Source: Firmicutes bacterium UBA5454
Lineage (GTDB): Bacteria; Bacillota; Clostridia; Caldicoprobacterales; DTU083
Direction: 5' to 3'
NCBI GenBank assembly: GCA_002426555.1
Contig: DIQU01000079.1
Location: 1-11,724, forward strand
Length of the DNA: 11,724 bases
The notes below the pieces were generated by a model, which saw only the letters and a program-made list of their open reading frames with translations, was not told the DNA's origin and did not search any database. Of this stretch, positions 1 through 5,842 are shown piece after piece (position 1 is the first letter of the stretch; each line of letters begins with the position of its first letter). Position numbers and translations under genes: made by a program.

Positions 1-65
1 AAAGGGGGCAGACTGTAAATCTGTTAGCTCAGCTTTCGATGGTTCAAATCCATCCTCCTCCACCA
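1..65 (+). tRNA. tRNA-Tyr (GTA), 3' part only
   Basis: The 3' portion of a tRNA is visible. The anticodon stem CAGA/TCTG at 9-12 and 20-23 encloses loop CTGTAAA with anticodon GTA at 15-17, which reads Tyr codons. A variable arm of about 14 nt follows, as expected of a class II tRNA-Tyr. The T arm is at 38-54 (GATGG/CCATC, loop TTCAAAT). The 3' acceptor strand is at 55-61, discriminator A at 62, and an encoded CCA at 63-65. The 5' acceptor strand and most of the D arm lie outside the window. The anticodon assignment is read directly from the sequence. Confidence 0.93.
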
Positions 66-72
66 CATTAAT

Positions 73-112
73 AAAAGAAGCCAATTGTTGCAGCAAAAGG
101 CTTCTTTTTTAT
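73..112. terminator. Shared bidirectional Rho-independent terminator (tRNA-Tyr / spoVA operon)
   Basis: A perfect 10-bp stem pairs 73-82 with 99-108 around a 16-nt loop. On the plus strand it ends in a run of T after the tRNA. On the minus strand the same stem ends in TTTTATT, so it can also stop transcription arriving from spoVAE. The interval 113-223 holds nothing else that I recognise. Confidence 0.8.
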
Positions 113-223
113 ATAGTAAGACACATAATATTTAACTGCTGATAAGCGAGTGCAATTTGTTTATTATGCTGCTTGACTAGCTGTGAATAGTAAAGCGTTT
201 CAATTAAGTATCTTTCTCTGCAC

Positions 224-577
224 TTATCCTTTTGGTTTAAATACCAAAGCTGCCAGAAAACCAAAAATTATTGCAGAAGATATACCAGCACTGGTTATCT
301 CAAATATTCCTGTTAATACTCCTATCAAACCATGCATTTCCGCTTCTGCCAATGCTCCTTTTAATAAAGAATTTCCAAAACTTAATATGGGTGTAGTTGC
401 ACCTGCTCCTGCAAAATCCACCAGTTTATCGTACCATCCAAGACCGCCCAAAACAGCACCTGCTGCTACCAGAGCTGTCATGGTGTGTGCAGGAGTCATC
501 CTGAATACATCCATCATTACCTGTCCAATTGCACAAATAGCACCACCAACCAGGAAAGCTCTTATAAATTGTTCCAT
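224..577 (-). CDS. spoVAE: Stage V sporulation protein AE (SpoVAE/SpoVAEb)
   Basis: This is a small hydrophobic protein of 117 residues, matching the length of SpoVAEb. It is part of the SpoVA channel that moves Ca-dipicolinate across the inner forespore membrane during spore maturation and germination. Several membrane segments are visible (about residues 5-25, 30-48 and 88-113), with Gly/Ala-rich helices and a family-typical GLGWYDKLVDFAGAGAT stretch around 45-61. It starts at an ATG with AAAGGAG seven bases upstream and follows spoVAD after 12 bp, with the SD overlapping the end of spoVAD. It is the last gene of a three-gene spoVAC-D-E operon, the minimal set common in Clostridia. Bacillus operons carry further genes (spoVAA, AB, AEa, AF) that are absent here. 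The family call rests on sequence resemblance to spoVAC and on operon position. Confidence 0.93.
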   Translation of the reverse strand: MEQFIRAFLVGGAICAIGQVMMDVFRMTPAHTMTALVAAGAVLGGLGWYDKLVDFAGAGATTPILSFGNSLLKGALAEAEMHGLIGVLTGIFEITSAGISSAIIFGFLAALVFKPKG

Positions 578-589
578 AATATGACTCCT

Positions 590-1597
590 TTACTGAATAT
601 ACTCAATTGAAACAGCATGAGCAATACCAGGTATGCTCTCTTTCTGTTGATAGGACATGGGAGAGAGTAAAGCTCCTGTCGCAGCCACTAAAATTCGTTT
701 CAATTCTCCTCGCCTCATCCGATTGAGAAAATGTCCATAAGTAACGATTGCACTGCATGCACATCCGCTGGCACCTGAGAATACTTTTGGATCCTTCCCA
801 TAAATGATAGTACCACAATCAACATAAAGATTTTTCTTAAGACAAATCCCTTTTTTACGAAACAAATCCTGCACTATGGAATAACCGGTAAAGCCCAAAT
901 CACCTGTAGCTATGAGGTCATAGTAGTCAGGTTCCACATTTAACTCATTCAAGTGCGTTTCGATAGTATCCACTGCTGCAGGTGCCATGGCAGCACCCAT
1001 ATTAAAAGGATCAGAAATACCCATATCCACTACTTTTCCTATGGTTGCAGAAATAATTCGAGGACCATTTCCCTGTTTTCCCAGAATAACTGCACCAGCG
1101 CCGGTAACCGTCCATTGTGCAGTAGGCGGCTTTTGCGCTCCATATTCTGTAGGATAACGAAATTGCTTTTCTGCAGCAGCGTTATGGCTGGCAGTTGCTG
1201 CCATTACATAGTTTGCACCGTTGTTATCCACTATCTTGCTTGCAAGAGCCAGGCTTTCCATTGAAGTAGAACAAGCACTAAATATACCCAGATATGGTAT
1301 ATGTAATCCTCTGGCTGCGAATGAACTTGAAGTTATTTGATTGTCCAGATCTCCGCTTAATAAAAAATTAATATCATCATTTTTCAGACCTGCTTTTTCC
1401 AAAGCTTTTGCACAAGCCAGTTCCAGTAATTTAACTTCTGCTTTCTCAAAGCTGTCCTGCTCCATCCAGAGATCAGAGGTGAATTGATCAAAATCCTCTG
1501 CTATCTGACATTTGGATTCAAAAGGACCTCCTACAGCAGCTGCAGCAATAATTCTGGGACTATTATCAAATAACCAGGATTGACGACCCAGCAGCAT
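590..1597 (-). CDS. spoVAD: Stage V sporulation protein AD (SpoVAD), dipicolinate-binding
   Basis: A 335-residue protein, close to the usual length of about 338 for SpoVAD. Family knowledge: SpoVAD has a thiolase-like fold, binds dipicolinic acid, and is the soluble subunit of the SpoVA channel at the inner spore membrane. Visible features include an N-terminal stretch typical of SpoVAD (LLGRQSWLFDNSPRI), the thiolase-like segment with FSACSTSMESLALAS near residues 105-119, and a second Gly-rich, Cys-containing segment (SGASGCACSAIV) near 274-285. It starts at an ATG with GGAGG six bases upstream. That SD is formed by the last two Gly codons of spoVAC, whose stop lies 2 bp away, so translation of the two genes is probably coupled. 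Confidence 0.96.
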   Translation of the reverse strand: MLLGRQSWLFDNSPRIIAAAAVGGPFESKCQIAEDFDQFTSDLWMEQDSFEKAEVKLLELACAKALEKAGLKNDDINFLLSGDLDNQITSSSFAARGLHIPYLGIFSACSTSMESLALASKIVDNNGANYVMAATASHNAAAEKQFRYPTEYGAQKPPTAQWTVTGAGAVILGKQGNGPRIISATIGKVVDMGISDPFNMGAAMAPAAVDTIETHLNELNVEPDYYDLIATGDLGFTGYSIVQDLFRKKGICLKKNLYVDCGTIIYGKDPKVFSGASGCACSAIVTYGHFLNRMRRGELKRILVAATGALLSPMSYQQKESIPGIAHAVSIEYIQ

Positions 1598-1599
1598 TT

Positions 1600-2070
1600 T
1601 TATCCTCCTAACGCTTGAAAAACCAGTTTGATGATAGCAACAACAAACGCAGCAAATGTACCAAACACAATAACAGGACCTGCTATTTTAAACATATTGC
1701 CGCCTACACCTAAAACAAAACCTTCACTTCGATGCTCAATTGCTGCAGAGGCAATACTGTTTGCAAATCCTGTAATGGGTACGGCAGTGCCGGCACCTGC
1801 CCACTGTGCTATTTGATCATATCTTCCTAATCCGGTTAACAAAGCAGCTAGAAAAATTATTACAGCTGTAGCAGGATTACCTGCCTTGGATTCATCAAAA
1901 TGAAATACATTTATAAAAAAAATTTGAAGCAGCTGAGCAAGAGCGCAAATAGAACCTCCTGATATAAAAGCTCGCAAAATATTGATTCCGACCTTTCTTT
2001 TAGGTTCAAGCTTTTTAGCCCTGATTTGGTAATCCTTTTGCATAGGAGTAGCTTGTTTCTTTTTTGCCAT
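1600..2070 (-). CDS. spoVAC: Stage V sporulation protein AC (SpoVAC)
   Basis: A 156-residue membrane protein, first gene of the spoVA operon. SpoVAC is the channel-forming subunit of the dipicolinate transport complex and is reported to be mechanosensitive in Bacillus. The N-terminus is Lys/Arg-rich (residues 2-26) and cytoplasmic in character. About four hydrophobic segments follow, with the conserved GLGRYDQIAQWAGAGTAVPITGF motif near residues 80-102, closely resembling the equivalent part of SpoVAE downstream. It starts at an ATG with an AGAGGG SD six bases upstream. A strong forespore-type promoter match lies about 35 bp upstream (see 2103-2133). It is typical in length and has no visible disruption. 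Confidence 0.95.
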   Translation of the reverse strand: MAKKKQATPMQKDYQIRAKKLEPKRKVGINILRAFISGGSICALAQLLQIFFINVFHFDESKAGNPATAVIIFLAALLTGLGRYDQIAQWAGAGTAVPITGFANSIASAAIEHRSEGFVLGVGGNMFKIAGPVIVFGTFAAFVVAIIKLVFQALGG

Positions 2071-2102
2071 GTTTACCCTCTTTCTTTTACAAATCTCATC
2101 TT

Positions 2103-2133
2103 TAGTATGTCAAAGACAACTCCAAATCATTCA
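2103..2133 (-). promoter_or_regulatory. Sigma-G type forespore promoter of the spoVA operon
   Basis: Minus strand TGAATG (2128-2133), an 18-bp spacer, then CATACTA (2103-2109). The -10 matches the sigma-G consensus CATWMTA completely, the -35 matches the GHATR core, and the spacing is the usual 18 bp. The predicted start is near 2096, giving a leader of about 25 nt. spoVA is a sigma-G regulon operon in Bacillus. The -35 directly abuts the T-run of the terminator at 2133-2160. Confidence 0.85.
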
Positions 2134-2160
2134 AAAAAATAGCCGTGTAGATACACGGCT
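2133..2160 (-). terminator. Strong Rho-independent terminator between rpsA and spoVAC
   Basis: An 8-bp GC-rich stem, AGCCGTGT/ACACGGCT (2141-2148 with 2153-2160), with a 4-nt loop. On the minus strand it is followed by an A and seven T (2133-2139). It is a second terminator, about 80 bp beyond the one that already closes rpsA. It therefore probably ends a separate transcript starting at the promoter match at 2200-2230. Confidence 0.85.
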
Positions 2161-2193
2161 TAAAATAAAGGGGGTCTCAATGTAATTGTGAGG
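2133..2193 (-). ncRNA. Candidate forespore-expressed small RNA (about 60 nt)
   Basis: Inferred from its flanks: a forespore-type promoter match (2200-2230) lies upstream and a strong intrinsic terminator ends it at 2133-2160, with no gene between. The predicted RNA has about 30 unpaired nucleotides including a run of five C at 2170-2174, flanked by GA and TTT, followed by the terminator hairpin. C-rich single-stranded stretches are used by some Gram-positive sRNAs to pair with G-rich ribosome binding sites. No SD-preceded reading frame is present. Alternatively, this is an attenuated upstream start of the spoVA operon. No known RNA family is recognised. Confidence 0.4.
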
Positions 2194-2199
2194 TATCTA

Positions 2200-2230
2200 T
2201 ATTATGGCCCAATTTCATAGTTTTCATTCA
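2200..2230 (-). promoter_or_regulatory. Second forespore-type (sigma-G/F) promoter match
   Basis: Minus strand TGAATG (2225-2230), an 18-bp spacer, and CATAATA (2200-2206), the same architecture as the spoVA promoter 97 bp downstream. It lies immediately after the rpsA terminator and before a second terminator. Its -10 matches CATWMTA completely. The predicted start is near 2193. Confidence 0.6.
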
Positions 2231-2235
2231 TTAAC

Positions 2236-2266
2236 AAAAAACCGAAGTCTTCAACAACTTCGGTTT
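2236..2266 (-). terminator. Rho-independent terminator of rpsA
   Basis: A 10-bp stem pairs 2239-2248 with 2257-2266, with an 8-nt loop. On the minus strand the stem runs into six T (2236-2241). It begins 17 bp after the rpsA stop codon. Confidence 0.85.
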
Positions 2267-2283
2267 ATAAAAATTAATTCTAT

Positions 2284-3891
2284 TTATGACCCTATTGAAT
2301 CTTCTTTTTCTTTTTCTTTTTGCTCTTTCAGGAGATCGCCAAGGGTAACAGTCATTTCCTCTTTTACATAGGGGCTTTCCTTTGGAGCTTGTTTTTTCTC
2401 AGGCTTTTCTTGTTTTTCAACTGCCTCCCTAATGCTTAAGCTGATTCGTCTGTCTTTTGGTTTTACATCAAGTACTTTTACGTTAACCATTTCTCCGGTG
2501 TTAAGGACATCCTCTACCTTATTTACTCTCTTATCGGAAATCTGTGAAATGTGCACCAACCCGTCTACACCAGGTTCTAATTCCACAAATGCACCAAAAG
2601 AGGTTATGCGAACGACCTTACCTTGGAATACTTGTCCTGTTGGAAATTTGTCTTCGATATTATCCCATGGATGAGGTAAATTCTGTTTATAACCAAGGGA
2701 GATACGGTTGTTTTCCTTGTCTACAGACAAGATAACAACCTCAACCTCCTGACCTTCTGATACAACTTGTTTGGGGCTCTTGATATGACCCCAGGAAAGA
2801 TCGGAAATGTGTATCAAGCCATCAACACCGCCAATATCAACAAAAGCTCCAAAATTGGTGATACGCTTTACTTCGCCTTTTATTTGTTGACCTTCCTCAA
2901 CAGTCTCCCAGACCTTTTGTCTTTTTTCTGCTTCTTCTGCCTCCAATACAGCTCTTTGGGATGCAACAACCCGGTTCCGCCTCTTATCTGTTTCAAGGAT
3001 ACGCAAACGCAATTCCTGACCAACAAAGATGCTGAGGTCGCTAACATAACGCAAAGACAACTGAGAAGCTGGTACAAATGCAGTGAAACCTTTGATATTA
3101 GCTAACAATCCACCCTTTACAACTTGCTTTCCAATGCCAATGATTTCCTTTTCATTATGAAATGCTTCTTCGATCATCTTCCAAGCCTTATGTTTCACTA
3201 TGTTTTTTTGTGAAAGAATGACATTGCCTTCTCCATCATTGACTTTTCTTACTTCTACCTCGATATCTTCCCCTTCATGAAAAGCTTCTGTAAGAGGTTT
3301 ATCTTCCTCCAGCATAATGTCATTTATAGAAACAACGCCATCAGATTTATATCCGACATTTACTAACAACTCATCATCGTTAACTCGAAGAATTTTTCCG
3401 GTTACTATCTGCCCCGGGCGGAGTGAAACAATGTCGAAGTCTTCCATGGTTGTCTCTTCTTTACTATCCTCTTGTATGCTTTCCATGGGTTGCTCTTCGG
3501 TATCACTTGCTTCTGCTTCTTGCATATTGGAAACGGAAGTATCCTCTTGTATGTTATCCATGGGTTGTTCTTCGGTATCACTTGCTTCTGCTTCTTGCAC
3601 ATGAGAAACGGAAGCATCCTCATATGGCGCAGCTGCGTCTGATTCAAACCCCTGGGGACTATCATGTGCTGCCTCTTTCTGCTGTGCCTCAGCCTTTGCA
3701 GATTCTTCTTCCTGCTGTGCGTCAGCCTCTGCAGACCCTTCTTTTTGTTGTTCATCAGCTTCTGTTTCTATTGTTTTCATTTCTTCCTGCACTTCAGATG
3801 CAACTTCTTCTGCGACTTGAGGTTCCTGTTCCCCACCAGCTACAGTTTCTGTTGGATGCTGTTCTAATATTTCATCTTTCATTTCGTTCAT
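2284..3891 (-). CDS. rpsA: 30S ribosomal protein S1 homologue with long acidic repeat N-terminus
   Basis: A 535-residue S1 protein with four S1 RNA-binding domains at about residues 159-230, 248-312, 332-401 and 417-487. Domains 3 and 4 carry canonical NFGAFVDI/SFGAFVEL and GLIHIS/GLVHIS motifs. It binds mRNA at the 30S ribosome and helps translation initiation. The family in Firmicutes is usually about 380-410 residues. Here residues 1-148 form an extra Glu/Gln/Ala-rich, probably disordered segment containing repeats: three degenerate units of about 11 residues (43-74) and two 25-residue units (94-143). The ATG at 3891 has AAGGAGG 11 bases upstream, somewhat long spacing. An internal ATG at residue 149 could give a conventional-length form, but its SD is weak. 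It is a single-gene unit with its own terminator. In many Clostridia ispH sits beside or fused to rpsA; it is absent here. Confidence 0.95.
   Translation of the reverse strand: MNEMKDEILEQHPTETVAGGEQEPQVAEEVASEVQEEMKTIETEADEQQKEGSAEADAQQEEESAKAEAQQKEAAHDSPQGFESDAAAPYEDASVSHVQEAEASDTEEQPMDNIQEDTSVSNMQEAEASDTEEQPMESIQEDSKEETTMEDFDIVSLRPGQIVTGKILRVNDDELLVNVGYKSDGVVSINDIMLEEDKPLTEAFHEGEDIEVEVRKVNDGEGNVILSQKNIVKHKAWKMIEEAFHNEKEIIGIGKQVVKGGLLANIKGFTAFVPASQLSLRYVSDLSIFVGQELRLRILETDKRRNRVVASQRAVLEAEEAEKRQKVWETVEEGQQIKGEVKRITNFGAFVDIGGVDGLIHISDLSWGHIKSPKQVVSEGQEVEVVILSVDKENNRISLGYKQNLPHPWDNIEDKFPTGQVFQGKVVRITSFGAFVELEPGVDGLVHISQISDKRVNKVEDVLNTGEMVNVKVLDVKPKDRRISLSIREAVEKQEKPEKKQAPKESPYVKEEMTVTLGDLLKEQKEKEKEDSIGS
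3463..3612. repeat. 75-bp tandem duplication inside rpsA
   Basis: Units 3463-3537 and 3538-3612 align without gaps and differ at 7 of 75 positions (about 91% identity). Each encodes 25 acidic residues with the shared core QEAEASDTEEQPM. A short partial third copy continues at 3613-3621. The unit is a multiple of three, so the frame is kept. Confidence 0.9.
3670..3765. repeat. Degenerate 30-33 bp repeats inside rpsA
   Basis: Three successive units encode TEADEQQKEG, SAEADAQQEEE and SAKAEAQQKEA (residues 43-52, 53-63 and 64-74). The units are more diverged than the 75-bp pair, suggesting older expansion of the same disordered region. Confidence 0.7.
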
Positions 3892-3935
3892 TGATTATAG
3901 TACCTCCTTAAAATCCATACAATCGGATGCGTACA

Positions 3936-3964
3936 AATAAAACATTTTATGGAATAGCAGTCAA
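3936..3964 (-). promoter_or_regulatory. Possible sigma-A promoter of rpsA
   Basis: Minus strand TTGACT (3959-3964), a 17-bp spacer, then TTTATT (3936-3941) preceded by TGT (an extended -10 TGn). The -35 is good but the -10 is weak. It would give a leader of about 40 nt ending at the AAGGAGG site. Confidence 0.4.
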
Positions 3965-4025
3965 CGATTGTATATTCCTCTTTAATGTGTTTCTTTTGTA
4001 GGTATGAATATTCCTGTAATTATGT

Positions 4026-4056
4026 TAACATGAAATAAAATTATGAAGGATATTCA
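4026..4056 (-). promoter_or_regulatory. Weak forespore-type promoter match upstream of rpsA
   Basis: Minus strand TGAATA (4051-4056), an 18-bp spacer, and CATGTTA (4026-4032). The -35 and spacing are ideal. In the -10 only the CAT..TA core matches, and the two central bases do not. It would give a leader of about 130 nt to rpsA. In such AT-rich DNA this could be chance. Confidence 0.3.
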
Positions 4057-4227
4057 AAATAATCATTTTATGTTTCCAGCGATATAAGCCCCCCTAGGTC
4101 ATTCAATGGATAATCAACCACATTTATTGATTAGGAATCATTCCTGCCTGTAGGAAAAAGAACCACATCTAAATATAATATAATACTTTTTCGATATTAT
4201 ATGACTAAATCCTCTTTTTAAAATAAA

Positions 4228-4806
4228 TTAACCTGATAATTTTTTTATCTCTGTTGACATCAGCTCAGACATTTTATTTAATAACTCTGAGTTGGATTTT
4301 TTACCATAATAATCTTTTAAATCCAGCGGCTTACCAATTGTTACATGTAAAGGATGAAAAACATTATACTTACCTGATATTGCCACCGGTACGGTAACTG
4401 CTCCTGATCTTTGTGCTATTGCCGCCATGCCATGTGTGAAATTCAGCATTTCCCCATCCTTACTCCGGGTGCCTTCCGGAAAAATCCCAAACACTTTTCC
4501 TTCTTTTAATCGCCTTAGAGCAGTTTTAACCGCTGTGATATCCGCGGATCCTCTTTTTACTGGAAAAGCACCAACCGCTCTTAAAATTCTTCTGAACAAT
4601 GGGTTTTTAAATAATTCTTCTTTTGCCATGAAATTGATCTTTCTAGGCAGAATGCATGCCAACAGGATAGGATCCAAAATAGATATATGATTGGAATATA
4701 CAATGGCACTGCCTTCTGAAGGTATATTTTCCCTGCCTGTTACATTTGGTCGAAATAACAGGTATATAATTGGAGTTAAAATACATCGAATAATTGAATA
4801 CAACAA
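4228..4806 (-). CDS. plsC: 1-acyl-sn-glycerol-3-phosphate acyltransferase
   Basis: A 192-residue PlsC-family enzyme that acylates lysophosphatidic acid to phosphatidic acid at the cytoplasmic membrane, in phospholipid synthesis. Catalytic motif HX4D is visible as NHISILD (H40, D45). The substrate-binding motif FPEGTRS is at 109-115, and the C-terminal VPVAISG block is at 139-145. A hydrophobic N-terminal segment (residues 4-18) fits membrane association. The start is TTG (4804-4806), with GGAGG nine bases upstream overlapping the end of cmk. A second TTG follows directly, but the spacing favours the first. The stop of aroH-cmk is 6 bp upstream, so the two genes are co-transcribed. The cmk-plsC order is common in Clostridia. 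Confidence 0.93.
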   Translation of the reverse strand: MLYSIIRCILTPIIYLLFRPNVTGRENIPSEGSAIVYSNHISILDPILLACILPRKINFMAKEELFKNPLFRRILRAVGAFPVKRGSADITAVKTALRRLKEGKVFGIFPEGTRSKDGEMLNFTHGMAAIAQRSGAVTVPVAISGKYNVFHPLHVTIGKPLDLKDYYGKKSNSELLNKMSELMSTEIKKLSG

Positions 4807-4812
4807 GTTGCG

Positions 4813-5832
4813 CTACCTCCGCCGGTCATGCAAGAGATTTTCGATCTCGTTGACCACCTGGTCTATGTTTTTATTGGTTGTATCTATCAATACAGCATCT
4901 TCTGCTTTTTGCAGGGGTGCATATGCTCTATTGGTATCGTTGCAGTCACGTTGGTTGATATCCTGCAGAACCTTTTGATATTCTGTCTCCGTGCCTTTCT
5001 GCTTCAATTCCTCCCATCGACGTCTGGCTCTTTCTTCAGGAGAAGCAGTGAGGAAGATTTTAAGGCTTGCATTGGGCATAACATATGTACCTATATCTCT
5101 GCCATCCATAATCAAAGAATTTTCTGTTGCAATTTTCTGTTGAAGCTCTACTAGTTTTTGGCGTACTTGCGGGATGGTTCCAACATCAGAAGCAGCTGTT
5201 GAAATTTGCTGAGTTCGTATTTCATTGCTTAACTCCCGGCCATCCAAAAAAATTCTTTGTATCCCTTTATCATATTGTACCTTAATATTGGTTTTAGGAA
5301 GAAGCGGCAGAACATCCTTTGGATTACGCGGGTTTCCGCCGGATTCAATGACTTTCAGGCCCATAGCACGGTACATGGCTCCTGTATCCAAATAGAGTAT
5401 ATCCAGCTTATCAGCCAATATTTTTGCCACTGTGCTTTTGCCTGCACCGGCCGGACCATCTATGGCGATGGTTAATATGGCTAAATCCGGTCGAAGGCTT
5501 ACAGCTTTGTTTAAATAAACCGGTATCAAGGGTCTCTCATTCTGAAGTTGTATATGCATCAGTACTCGAATGCATTTTGGAAGACTGCAGGCAACATGCA
5601 TTTCCTGACAACAGCTAAGCGGGATGGATGTCATGCCCAATTCCCGCGCAGCTGCTGCAGGATATACTGCGTCCAGGTCCTTTGTTGCTGTGAAAATTAC
5701 ACTTACTATATCTTCCATCTGTAAACGATTTCTTTCCATAATTTCATTAAGCAATCGGCGGGTTTGGTCCAGAATTTCCTGTTTATTGTTTTTTGATGTC
5801 GTAATGGCACCTCTGAGTGCGTATAATCTCAT
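4813..5832 (-). CDS. Chorismate mutase (AroH) - cytidylate kinase (Cmk) fusion protein
   Basis: One 339-residue reading frame joins two complete enzymes. Residues 1-117 are an AroH-class chorismate mutase (chorismate to prephenate). All active-site positions of Bacillus AroH have counterparts: R7, C74, E77, R89, Y106 and R114 (from recalled alignment). Residues 119-339 are (d)CMP kinase: Walker A GPAGAGKST at 126-134, DTGAMYRA at 149-156, DGRDIGT, and the C-terminal RDCNDTNRAYAPL lid region. The junction is tight: RPDL ends the mutase core, and strand ILTIAIDGP of the kinase begins two residues later, with no ATG, GTG or TTG between. The frame is open 36 bp further upstream, but the ATG at 5832 has AGGAGAG at good spacing and matches AroH starts. 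The gap to hutP is 10 bp and to plsC 6 bp. The genes are commonly separate neighbours in Clostridia; the fusion is the odd feature. Confidence 0.92.
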   Translation of the reverse strand: MRLYALRGAITTSKNNKQEILDQTRRLLNEIMERNRLQMEDIVSVIFTATKDLDAVYPAAAARELGMTSIPLSCCQEMHVACSLPKCIRVLMHIQLQNERPLIPVYLNKAVSLRPDLAILTIAIDGPAGAGKSTVAKILADKLDILYLDTGAMYRAMGLKVIESGGNPRNPKDVLPLLPKTNIKVQYDKGIQRIFLDGRELSNEIRTQQISTAASDVGTIPQVRQKLVELQQKIATENSLIMDGRDIGTYVMPNASLKIFLTASPEERARRRWEELKQKGTETEYQKVLQDINQRDCNDTNRAYAPLQKAEDAVLIDTTNKNIDQVVNEIENLLHDRRR

Positions 5833-5842
5833 AATTTCTCTC

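Larger units (their letters stand above)
3892..4227. other. 336-bp non-coding spacer between plsC and rpsA
   Basis: No plausible gene is present. On the minus strand, going from plsC to rpsA, it contains an AT-rich hairpin (8-bp stem ATATAATA/TATTATAT with 9-nt loop, near 4181-4205), a 13-bp dyad at 4133-4145 (AGGAAT/ATTCCT around one base), and a 7-bp stem TAATCAA/TTGATTA pairing 4111-4117 with 4127-4133. It also holds a C-run at 4090-4094, a forespore-like promoter match (4026-4056), a sigma-A-like match (3936-3964) and the rpsA SD. The hairpins share bases and could be alternative folds. No known riboswitch or r-protein leader is recognised. Confidence 0.6.

Noticed and set aside
183..584. 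A 133-residue plus-strand reading frame opposite spoVAE.
   Set aside because: It is an antisense shadow of a clear spoVAE gene with good SD and membrane pattern; it has no SD or recognisable domain of its own.
2168..2194. A tiny TTG-started peptide of six codons in the proposed small RNA.
   Set aside because: It has no SD and a trivial length; not distinguishable from chance.
3423..3911. A 162-residue plus-strand reading frame opposite the start of rpsA.
   Set aside because: It arises from the repeat-rich, biased antisense sequence of the S1 extension and is Leu/Pro/His-rich without any domain signal.
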